Assembly (NCBI GenBank): GCA_036847245.1
Contig: DAIUAL010000016.1
Span: forward strand, 1 to 26,993
Source: UBA4661 sp002405405
GTDB lineage: Bacteria > Bacteroidota > Ignavibacteria > Kapaibacteriales > UBA4661
Reading direction: 5' to 3'
Length of the DNA stretch: 26,993 nucleotides
This document shows, one piece after another, positions 1 through 9,500 of this stretch. The translations under genes and the position numbers were made by a program. The notes under the pieces were generated by a model that worked only from the letters and a program-made list of their open reading frames with translations, did not search any database and was not told the origin of the DNA. The first letter of the stretch is position 1. Each line of letters begins with the position of its first letter.

Positions 1-21
1 TTCTTCTTTTTCTTTAGCCAT
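1..21 (-). CDS. 5' end of an unidentified reverse-strand gene (partial)
   Basis: The reverse strand has an ATG at 21-19 followed by six sense codons to the window edge, reading MAKEKEE. Seven residues are too few to assign a family; the Lys/Glu-rich start is compatible with many cytosolic proteins. No clear Shine-Dalgarno is visible in the reverse-strand sequence just upstream. If real, the gene is divergent from the rhomboid gene and the roughly 350-bp gap between them would carry both promoters. Confidence 0.35.
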
Positions 22-369
22 AGCTGTAGCAGGATAAAAGGAACAACGTAGTTTATTTTAAGTAAAAATCATGCCAGTTTGTTGCGTAATGAACTTATGA
101 GATGTTTCTCGCGATACTCCGCAAGAAAAGGAGTCCAGTTATGAGTTGCTACCTCAACAAGCATACTTGCGACCATAAGGTGTTTCTTGTTTTATTGGCG
201 AATAATCTACACAAAATTTTGTGCGTTGAGTATCGTCCATCAAGACTATGAAGTAAAGAGTTTATGATTGATGACATACTCTCCGTAGAACTTTTGGTAA
301 GTTGGTATGTTTGATAACTCCATGTAAATGTATCTGTAGGAATTGTGTTCACTTTTTTGTTGTGATGTT
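22..369. other. Intergenic region with palindrome and weak promoter candidate
   Basis: No convincing gene lies here; a 67-codon reverse ORF shows no recognisable features. Two things stand out. A perfect 14-bp palindrome, CACAAAATTTTGTG, is at 210-223. A Bacteroidetes-like -7 element, TATGTTTG, is at 306-313, about 57 bases before the rhomboid ATG, but I see no matching TTTG at the expected 19-21 base distance upstream, so the promoter call is weak. Confidence 0.4.
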
Positions 370-1335
370 ATGCCGACATATTCTTTTCGCAGTTCGGGTA
401 ATTTTGGCTATTCAGGCGGTTCATTGTTGTCGCCGATGATTAAAGTACTCATGCTCGCCAATGTGGGTGTCTTTCTTTTTGAGTATTTCTTTTTGGGTAT
501 GCTGCGACTTGGCGGTGTACCACTTGACCGCGTATTATTAGATTTCTTTGGTTTGCAACCATTGTTTGTAGCACACCCTTTCGCAGGAACATTCTACCCA
601 TGGCAGTTGATCTCGTATCAATTTTTGCATGGTGGTTTTATGCATTTGTTGTTCAATATGTTTGCACTATGGATGTTTGGTAAAGACCTGGAAGACATTT
701 GGGGAGGACGGCGCTTTCTGTGGTTTTACTTGTTGAGTGGTATCGGTGCAGGATTGATTCAACTTGCTGTGAATGCATTATTTATCGGATCACCTGCTCC
801 GATTGTCGGTGCATCGGGGGCAATTTATGGCATTCTCTTGGCATTTGGTTTGAGTTTCCCTGATCGACCGATTATAGCATTCCCTATTTTTTTTCCTATT
901 CCGGCTCGTATTTATGTGTTGCTCTTCGCAGGTTTGGAATTAATTCAAGGCTTGACGGGTGCAAATAATGGTGTTGCACGATTTGCCCATGTCGGTGGTG
1001 CTTTGGTAGGTTTTCTTCTTTTGCGTATTCCGATTATTGATGCTTTGGATTCATTATGGGCTAAAATGAAACGTTTAGTAACCGGCAAGACCGTTGTTAC
1101 ACCCAAACGCAAAATTTATGACATTCGCGAAAGTTCATCTTATTCAGATCGTACTGATGCGCCATTGTCAGCACCAAAGTGGTTTCGTCCTGCGCCTCCT
1201 GATTATAGTGCCGACGGTGGACCAATTACCCAAGAGCGCATCGATGCTATTTTGGATAAAATTCGAGAATACGGAATCAACAGTTTAACTAAAGGTGAGC
1301 GCGATATGCTGGAGCGTGCGAAAGATAAATTATAG
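370..1335 (+). CDS. Rhomboid family intramembrane serine protease
   Basis: A polytopic membrane protease predicted to cleave transmembrane substrates within the bilayer. From the ATG at 370 it is 321 residues. Rhomboid hallmarks are present: HLLFNMFALWMFG (H92, N96, oxyanion region), the GASG serine motif (S149), and the catalytic histidine in HVGGALVG (H207), giving a Ser-His dyad. About six hydrophobic segments span residues 24-220. A soluble tail (about 225-321) follows, ending in a short helical module (ERIDAILDKIREYG...LTKGERDMLERA) like the one appended to many Bacteroidota rhomboids (DUF6576-like, from memory). A TTG at 343 would add nine residues, but ATG 370 is preferred because the protein then starts directly at the polar N-terminus. 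Neither start has a good Shine-Dalgarno. Substrate unknown. Confidence 0.93.
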   Translation: MPTYSFRSSGNFGYSGGSLLSPMIKVLMLANVGVFLFEYFFLGMLRLGGVPLDRVLLDFFGLQPLFVAHPFAGTFYPWQLISYQFLHGGFMHLLFNMFALWMFGKDLEDIWGGRRFLWFYLLSGIGAGLIQLAVNALFIGSPAPIVGASGAIYGILLAFGLSFPDRPIIAFPIFFPIPARIYVLLFAGLELIQGLTGANNGVARFAHVGGALVGFLLLRIPIIDALDSLWAKMKRLVTGKTVVTPKRKIYDIRESSSYSDRTDAPLSAPKWFRPAPPDYSADGGPITQERIDAILDKIREYGINSLTKGERDMLERAKDKL

Positions 1336-1446
1336 TATGAATCATAGGGAAGTCTTGTTGGAGGAGATCCTCTGCAATCAAATACCTGACATATTGTAAT
1401 TTGCGGATCGAAATTGGGGTAGTCTTTTTTATCATTTGTCCTCGTC

Positions 1447-3099
1447 ATGGCGAATCTTTCATCATTACCAACATTGCAACAAGTACATCTTTCGGCATTA
1501 ACTCAACAGAGTGTAAAAGTTTGCCACAAGCACGATCACCAAAAGCAAGGACAAGCTGTGATGCAACGGTCGGCAGAAATTGCTCATCCGGATACAATTG
1601 ACAAGCCACGGTGTAACTGTGGGGTGGTGGGGGTGTACAATCATCCTACTGCATCGGTAATGGCATACTATGCTTTGCATGCACTCCAACATCGTGGTCA
1701 AGAAGCGGCAGGTATTGTTGCGCGTCGATATGATGCGGAGAAAAAGCAACAGCGTTTTGCTGTTCATAAAGCACCGGGACTAGTGCTGGATGTTTTTAAA
1801 GATCCTCACATTTTGCAAGAGCATCTGCGCGGTACGTCGGCGATTGCCCATAACCGATACTCAACCACCGGTAGCGCCAAGAATGATAATATTCAGCCAT
1901 TCTATATCAAGTATCGCGATGGCAATCTTGCCCTTGCGCATAATGGTAATCTTGTGAATACGCGTACTCTGCGTTCAGCTTTGCAAGATGATGGGGCAAT
2001 TTTTCAAGGTACAACTGATAGTGAACTCTTCTTGCATCTGATTGCTCGTAGTAAAGCAGAGCATCAACATGAGCGTATTTTATCGGCATTACGCCAAACA
2101 CGTGGTGCATATTCTATTGTATTCTTGACAGATACGGCTCTCGTTGCTGCACGTGATCCGCATGGGTTTCGTCCATTGTGTATTGGACGCAAATTGGTAA
2201 AACAAGAAGATGGTTCGGAATCATATGCCTACATGGTGGTGTCGGAAAGCTGTGCTTTGGACATTATCAGCGCAGAGTTTGTGCGCGATGTTAAGCACAA
2301 TGAGATGATTGTGATTGACGACAAGACAATTCAAACAGGTGAAATCACCTCATATACTATTGAAGAAGATACGCCAACTTCTTGCCATTGTATTTTTGAG
2401 TATATCTATTTTTCTCGCCCGGACAGTCGCATTTTTGGTCATCAGGTCGACAAGGTGCGCAGAAAACTTGGTAAATCACTTGCGGAAGAACATCCAGTGG
2501 AACCGGATAATGATGACGATGATAAGGTAATCGCTATTCCCGTTCCCGATAGTGCCAATACTGCTGCATTGGGGTATGCACAAGCCAGTCAAAAAATGAA
2601 TCGTCGTGGTCGTTACGAGCTTGGGCGGATGCGTGCGCACTATGTCGGGAGGACATTTATTGCACCAGGTCAAGCTGAGCGCAATTTTAAAGTAAAAACA
2701 AAGTTTAATGTTGTTCGTGGGGTATTGCAAGGTCGCAAAACAGTGGTCATTGATGATTCCATTGTACGAGGAACAACATCGCAGGCATTGGTAACGCTCA
2801 TCCGTGAAGCAGAGCCACGTGAAGTTCATTTACGGATTTCGTCGCCACCGATTACCCATCCTTGTTACTATGGCATGGATTTTCCGAGCAAAGGTGAATT
2901 GATCGCTAATCATCATAACTCTGATGAAGATAGTATTGCCCAGCATTTGGGTGCTGATAGTGTACGATATCTTTCTGTAGGTAAACTCATGGAGTCCGTG
3001 CCTCAAGAAGACGGAGTCGGATATTGTACGGCGTGTTTTACGGGGAAGTATCCGGTGGAAATCGAACGAGGTGCCGGCAAACTCTCAACCGAAGAGTGA
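1447..3099 (+). CDS. purF: Amidophosphoribosyltransferase (PurF), Fe-S type
   Basis: Catalyses the first committed step of purine synthesis, PRPP + glutamine to 5-phosphoribosylamine. The N-terminal class II glutamine amidotransferase domain starts at CGVVGVY (C58 from the 1447 start), which should become the N-terminal nucleophile after propeptide removal. NRYSTTGS, LAHNGNL and GTTDSELFLHL are typical of the domain. The phosphoribosyltransferase domain carries the PRPP loop VVIDDSIVRGTTS. Cysteines before EYIYFSRPDS, in THPCYYGMDFPS and two in GYCTACFTGKYP match the four [4Fe-4S] ligands of the Bacillus-type enzyme. The start is uncertain: ATG 1447 gives a 57-residue leader, while ATG 1561, with AAGGA upstream, gives a more usual 19-residue propeptide. 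An unusual acidic insertion (DNDDDDK) precedes the conserved IPVPDS segment. It ends in TGA. Confidence 0.95.
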   Translation: MANLSSLPTLQQVHLSALTQQSVKVCHKHDHQKQGQAVMQRSAEIAHPDTIDKPRCNCGVVGVYNHPTASVMAYYALHALQHRGQEAAGIVARRYDAEKKQQRFAVHKAPGLVLDVFKDPHILQEHLRGTSAIAHNRYSTTGSAKNDNIQPFYIKYRDGNLALAHNGNLVNTRTLRSALQDDGAIFQGTTDSELFLHLIARSKAEHQHERILSALRQTRGAYSIVFLTDTALVAARDPHGFRPLCIGRKLVKQEDGSESYAYMVVSESCALDIISAEFVRDVKHNEMIVIDDKTIQTGEITSYTIEEDTPTSCHCIFEYIYFSRPDSRIFGHQVDKVRRKLGKSLAEEHPVEPDNDDDDKVIAIPVPDSANTAALGYAQASQKMNRRGRYELGRMRAHYVGRTFIAPGQAERNFKVKTKFNVVRGVLQGRKTVVIDDSIVRGTTSQALVTLIREAEPREVHLRISSPPITHPCYYGMDFPSKGELIANHHNSDEDSIAQHLGADSVRYLSVGKLMESVPQEDGVGYCTACFTGKYPVEIERGAGKLSTEE

Positions 3100-3272
3100 T
3101 CGAAGGGTTAGACAACCAAAAGATAAGGTACACACAAACCAATTCTATAGCGGTGCGGTGAACTTACATAGTGGGAATAAATTTTTTGGCAGTGTATTTG
3201 AACTATCTAAAGCAAAGAATAGTAAGTGGTTTAAATTCCACAGTTTGCACAGAGCAATCATACAGTTTTATG

Positions 3273-3320
3273 TCTGATACTGTCAGAAAACAATCTGACA
3301 CTGTCTGAAAATCTGACACT
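3273..3320. repeat. Short imperfect tandem repeats with internal hairpin
   Basis: Two 18-base units, TCTGATACTGTCAGAAAA (3273-3290) and TCTGACACTGTCTGAAAA (3294-3311), differ at two positions and are followed by a half unit TCTGACACT (3312-3320). The arms TGTCAGA (3281-3287) and TCTGACA (3294-3300) can pair as a 7-bp stem with a 6-base loop. No T-tract follows, so it is a poor intrinsic terminator. It could be a protein-binding array or an RNA processing element. Position: between purF and the giant gene. Confidence 0.6.
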
Positions 3321-3374
3321 TTATGGCTGGAGTTTGTCGAAAAGCTAGTAGGAGTAGTAAATGAACCCTTTTTC

Positions 3375-3407
3375 ATTGGTCTGTCGGGCAGGAAACCTCT
3401 AATTTTG
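3375..3407 (+). promoter_or_regulatory. Candidate Bacteroidetes-type promoter for the giant gene
   Basis: TAATTTTG at 3400-3407 matches the -7 consensus TAnnTTTG. ATTG at 3375-3378, three of four bases of the -33 TTTG, lies 21 bases upstream, within the usual 19-21 spacing. Transcription would begin near 3414 and leave a leader of about 130 bases before the ATG at 3546. Single-site pattern matches occur by chance, so this is a moderate call. Confidence 0.4.
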
Positions 3408-3545
3408 GGGGTTGTAATTAAAAAAAACATCCACAAATGACAGTATCCGTGCAAAACAAGACATCAATTTTCTCTTCTTCTTCCGACACCTACGGTTCAC
3501 TTTTATTCTAATTCATTTTTTTTCTAACCATTCAGGAGTTTCTGT

Positions 3546-6500
3546 ATGGCATTTTTACCAACAGGTCGCGAAATTTCGCGCTTCGGTAAAATGGTATTGG
3601 CAGCAGTGGCGTTAGTCGCTCTGTTCGGTATCGACGCTCATGCGCAGTCTCAGGTGACAGATCCGGCGAATAATCGTTCGTTCCGGACAGTAGCCCCCGT
3701 CGGTACGCCGGCTGGTGCCAGCTACACTGTTAACTGGAACAATCAAGACGCATGGCAAGTTTGGAATGGCTCTGCATGGGTTGCGGCAAATGGTTATCCG
3801 GGACAATCGTCCATCACGGATAACGTGTTTATCGAGACCGGCGCAACAGTCGTTCTTAGTTCAGGTGTACAATACAATTCGCAGTTGCCAACGGCATATG
3901 CAGGTATTGTGCGTATTAATAACCTTCACATCGCTGCAGGCGTTGTGGGTGGTACTCTCAACACATTATCCGGTTCGGTTATTGAGTTGACGGGTAAGAT
4001 CCGCTCCTATGCAGGTTCGGCTCTTGATCGCTCTGATGTGAACTCGGCTGCAAATGGCGCAAATGCTGTTGGTGCTACAAGTTCAATCGGTCCTGGTAAT
4101 ATTGTTGGTCCTTCGACAAGCAATACTATCGGTAGCGGTGTGTATCGTTTTGTTGGTTCACCACGTGTGCTTTTGCAAGCAAATGAGTGGGCTTCTACAG
4201 TCAATGAAGTTGCTGCTGTTGGTGTTGGAGCATTTGAAACCGGTGGTTTGAAAAATGTTGAGATTGCTCTCACCGATGGTGATTTGACACAAGATGCGGT
4301 ATTCCAAACGAATGTTGCTATTCAGAATCTTCGTATCGTGGCAGGTCGTCTCCGTTTGGATGCAGATTTGCACAGCCGTGATTTTGCAACAGTTTATGGT
4401 CAATTGCAAGGGGCAGCTGTTCCTTCTTCAAACTCTTCGGTTGTGGTGTTCCCAGGTGCTCGTTTGCGTTTGAATAGCAATGTTTCTATTGCGGCTTCAA
4501 CAGCATCGCTCGGTTTGTCAGGTTCACAAGCGGCAACACCAACAGGTCTTGGTTCTGCTAATGCAGTAATTACCCAATTGGTTACAGCAGGTACGTTGGC
4601 ATTGTTGCCTTCCGGTGGTGATAGTCGTACACAACTCGCAGCGGGTGGTGTAGGTCAAGCAGCTGGTAATTATTGGACAGGAGCAGCGGCATCATCGACT
4701 GCACGTACGGGCTCCGGTTCAACAGTTTCCGGTACGCTTGGTGCGGTTCTAGAATTTTTGGGCGCAGTAGGTCATGTATCATTCTATGTAACAGACTTTA
4801 CCGGTACTCTTATTTCGGCTAATCCTGCTTATGGGCTTGCTTCAACAAGTGCAACAGCGGGTGCTCGTAATAATGCTTGGTCTGCTGGTCAGTTGACAAG
4901 TGTCTCTGGTCTTGCAACAACACAACCAACACGTAATGCAAACACAGTGTTCACACAGTTTCCATCGGTTGTCTATTCCGGTGGTGCTCAGACACTCGTA
5001 TCAAGTTTTGCAAATGCTTCTTTGGCGAGCGTAACTGTTCAAGCTGGATTTGTACCATCTGTTTATTCTAACCTTGTGTTGAAAAATACCGGTAATAAAA
5101 CATTTGGCTCATATATTACAACAGTTGCGACATTGACAGTAGATGACAATGCAGTTCCTGTTCTTGGTACTGTGTTTAACCCGGGTGCGGTAACAAACTA
5201 CATCCAATACACACGTGCGAATGTACACACAGGTGCTATCAACTACGAAAGTGTTATGCCTGCAATCGTGTATCGTAATAAGGCGAACTACACAACAGGT
5301 CCGGAGTGGATTTCAGCAACGTCTGCTTCGTCAACAGCATTGCCAACATCTGTAACAACAGCTAATTTCTCTCCTGCGCGCGTTATCGTGAACACACCAA
5401 CAGGTATTATTATTACTGTTGCAGGTGTTAATGGTGGCGCATCAACTATCTATGGTGCATTAAACGGATGGCATGCAGGTCTTCTTGACCTTCGTTCAGG
5501 ATCATTGGCGTTTAATAACTCCAACTTGATCTTGACATCGACAGCTATTTTGTCTGTTGGTACGCCGTTTACATCAACCGATACGTTCTATAACTCATAC
5601 GGTTCTGCGGCAACAGCAGCTTCTATCACAGTAGCAAATGCACTTGGTTCTTTTGTACTTGGTACGCCTGAAAACTCAAATGTTAGCGCATTTGATATCG
5701 TTCAGTTTCCTGCTGCTACAGGTCAAGCTGCAAGCTATGAAAGAGTGACTACAGCTAGTACACGTTCTGGTCTTTTGAATACATCAAATGGTGGTACATT
5801 GCTTTTCAATGGTTCTACCTATGTTTCTTCGACAGAATTCCCAAATACAGCTAACTTGGCTGGTGTTGGTGTAGGTTATAATGGTAACTCTGATTTGCCA
5901 GCAATTCCAAACTCAAATGGTATCGGTACATTGGCATTTAGCCGTTCTACCTCTTCTGTATTGCGTTTGCAAGGTTCTGTTTCGATTTCTACTGCAGCTA
6001 TCGTTGGTGGTCAACGCCAAACAACAGATTGGCTTGGATTGTCTCAGCCAGTCGGTACAAACTTCTGGGGCGGTGGTGATATTGACCTGAATGGTAACAA
6101 TATCTTCCTCGTAACACCAAGTGCAGCAATCATGGAGTCTTATACTTCTGCAACTACTTCTGCAGGTGCAGGTATCTTTGTTAATCCAACAAATGGTATT
6201 CCTGGCTTTACACAATTTGGTAATGTATGGGTTGCTGATAACGTTATTATCAACAATGCTACACAAAATGCATTTGTTGAAGTTCGTACACGTACAGTGC
6301 CTGGTAACATTTCTAATGTTGCTGGCTTAGGTCTTTTAATGACACCAAACTCGGGTTCTCCAATGACAGCGGACGTTCGTCGTTGGCAGTTCTCTGCAGG
6401 TACAGCAATCGGTACAACAGGTTTGAATACCGTGCGCCGTGCTTATGAGATTAACCTTAACGGTGCTAATCCAAATGCCGGTAACCAACTTGTCTTGACA

Positions 6501-9500
6501 TTCTCATCGCAAGATTTGGGCTCAAATTCATTGTCAGTTCTTGGTTTGAATTCTAACCCATCACAAGCAGTTGTTTACAACAGCAATGGTACAGGTGCAT
6601 TCACAGTTGCTAACTTTGGTGCAGTAGCTCCAACAGTAACAACAGCGAACCTTGGCTTGACAACAGCAAGTTTAACAAGTAACGTAGGTTCAGGATGGAC
6701 AGGTTTGTTTGGTCTCCCAAGCTTCTCTGTTATCTATCCTTCACAACCCGTTGTTCCGACAGCTCTTGCATTTGGTACAACAAATAGCTACAGTGTAGGA
6801 ACAAGCAATCCTGGTGCGGCTCATGCGATTAGCCAAGCGATGGGTTCTGTTGCGTTCAACACAGGTGGTCTTGCTCCGGTAAATGCACAAAACCAATTTA
6901 CAACCAATCCGGTTGCAGGTTCTGTGTATACACTGGGTCCATCTGTTCCTACAGCTATCCGCTTTACAGCTGGTGTAAATGCTAATAACCAATTGTTGAA
7001 CAATTGGAACAATCGTGCTAACCTTATCGAAAATGGCTATGCAGTAGCTAATGGTCAATTGTTCGGTTCCACATCGGTAACAGTACAATTGGTTAACGCT
7101 AATGGCCAAAATGTTCCATTGCAAGGCTTGACACTCACATTGAGTACAACTGCTAGTCAGTTGGTCACAACCAATGGTGTATCATTCAGCATCGGTCAAA
7201 GCACATCAACAACAACAAGCTTGAGTGGTTCTGCTGTGTTCTACTTTGGTCTGCAAGGTCGTACATCGGATACATTCCAATTTACGATTACACAAACAGG
7301 ATTCTCTCTGTCAACAACATTGACAGGTTCAGTTCTTCCTGGTGAGCCTGCACAGTATAGCTTCGTTCAAGTACCAACAACTGTACAATCAGGCGTTCGT
7401 TCGAGCGAATTTATTACACGTGCAACAGACGTGAGTGGTAATGATTTGACAGCATTTGCTAATACTGCCGCAAACGGCGGTCTAGGCCTTGGTGCATTCT
7501 ATCGTGGTACTGCATACATTACTCCAGCCGCAGGTCCTTTGACCGTTGTTAATATTGGTGCAGGTGCTCCGCAAGCGGCAGCATATGTTCCGGGCTTGAC
7601 ACAAATGTTGGCTGAAGCAACCGGTACATTAAACCAAATCGTAAATGCAATCACACCAAATCAAACATATTTGGTGACTGTTCAAGGTACATCAGCCACA
7701 GGCTCTGCATTTGCTCCTGTTTCTAATACACTTGCAAATGGTGGTGCTGGTCTCAATCAAGGTAGTGGTGATTTGACAACTGCAACAATCGCTGGTTTCA
7801 ACAATAATCAGCCGTTTGCTGGCCATCGCTTTACGATCAATGTAACTGGTGCTACATCAGTTCCTGCGGCGCAGTTTGCAGGTAGCTTGGTGATTACAGC
7901 CGGTATGGCTACTGCTCCTTTAGCAGGTGGTACATACAACTTGACAACAACTCCGGCATTTATCGCTGGTGCTGCAGTTCGTAACCTTGCTACACAAGCA
8001 ACAGTACAATTAGTACCGGGTGCTCCAGCACGCTTGCGCTTTGCAACAGTTGCGGGTCAAGATCAGTTGGTTGCTAATGCTCCAACACCAAATGTTCAAT
8101 GGTTTACAGCACCAACATTTGCCGTTGAGGTACTGGATGCTGCAAACAACGTTGTTCGCTCTACAACAAGTGGTACACTTGGCGTAGGTACCGTAAACGG
8201 TGTTGCAAGTGGTAATAATGGCTTGGGTAACCAAGTTGCTACACAGGCGGCTCCGCTCACGTACACATTGCAAGTAACAGCTGCAAACGTATTGCGTGGT
8301 TCTGTACTTCTTAATAACACAAACACAGAGACATTTACAACAACAGCAAGTGTTTCTACAGCAGGTAATCTTGTAACATTTACTCCGTTCTTCAGCCATC
8401 GTGGTGTGCAAACTGGCGTACAAGTTACAGTATCATCTGTTGGTTTGTTGTCAACAACAGCAACCTTCAACTTGGCACAAGGTGCATGGGCAGCTACAAC
8501 ACTCGCAGTAGTAAATAATACACTTGCTGGTGGTAACTCACTCCGTGCTGGTATCCCAGTGAACGCAACAGCGATTTCAGTTCGTGTTATCAATGATAAC
8601 TATAACTTACCTGTTGGTGGTGTTACAGTCAACTTGACACAAACTGGCGTACCAGTAGTTACAGGTAATGCAGGTACAACAACAACAGCAGTATCTGATA
8701 ATGCTGGTTTTGGTGTTGCTAACTATAACCTTTTGGCAACTGGTAGCACAGGTACTGTAACTCTGACATGGTCAGCAGTGAACGGTACAAACCCAGTACT
8801 TTCAACCAATGTAACAGTTGGTGCGGGTGAGCCTGGTCGTGTCACAATTACCGGTAATCCGGCATCTGTACAAGTTGGTGTTGCATCTAACTTTGTTGTT
8901 GGTGTAACTGACTGGTGGGGTAATCCTATCGATCAAGCATTTGGTCCATACCCAGGTCAATTCTACTTCCACGCTCGCGATCCTCAGTCGATCTTCAGCG
9001 GTGCAGTAACAGCTCGTGAATTCAATCAAGGTGGTAATGCTGTCAATACCGATGGTCCATACGATCCAGGTAATGCATTCTATCTCGGTGCACCAAGCTA
9101 TCTTGGTTACACTGTTGATGGTAGCACAACAGCAAGCCGTCGTGTATTGACACCAGTTCAAGCAGTTAATCCTGCACAAACAGGTATCGTACGCGGTCAA
9201 GCTCCAACACCATTCGTTAATGGTCAATATGCAGTTACAGCACAAGTTGGTACACGTTTGACCAATGGCTACATCAATAGTGCAGTAAGCACAACAGGTG
9301 TTGTCAATGGTACACAAGGTTCGCAAACATTTGTTGCGGCACACGCAACAGTACGTTTGACACCGGGTGCTCCTCAGCGTTTGGCTCTTGTTGCTCCAGC
9401 AGCTCCTGCTGATGCAACACAACCACGCTTTGGCGTAGCTCGTCCGACAAACACCGTAGCAGTGACTGTAAACTTCCTTGATGAATCAGGTAACATTGCT

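Larger units (their letters stand above)
3100..3545. other. Intergenic region upstream of the giant secreted-protein gene
   Basis: About 450 bases with no credible gene; the short ORFs crossing it show no family features. It contains the imperfect repeats at 3273-3320, a candidate promoter at 3375-3407, and the AGGAG ribosome-binding site at 3534-3538 belonging to the next gene. No intrinsic terminator with a T-tract is evident for purF. Confidence 0.6.

Noticed and set aside
149..352. A 67-codon reverse ORF upstream of the rhomboid gene
   Set aside because: No ribosome-binding site, composition typical of random translation, and it overlaps the likely promoter region.
3071..3277. A 68-codon ORF overlapping the end of purF
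   Set aside because: Its first part is purF read in another frame and the rest is unremarkable intergenic sequence.
3273..3320. A CRISPR array
   Set aside because: Only two and a half units with 3-base or no spacers, and no cas genes nearby.
8802..9422. Long cysteine-rich reverse ORFs antisense to the giant gene (also at 8010-8423, 9813-10148)
   Set aside because: They arise because the coding strand is full of ACA and GCA codons, whose complements read TGT and TGC. They lack start signals and family features.
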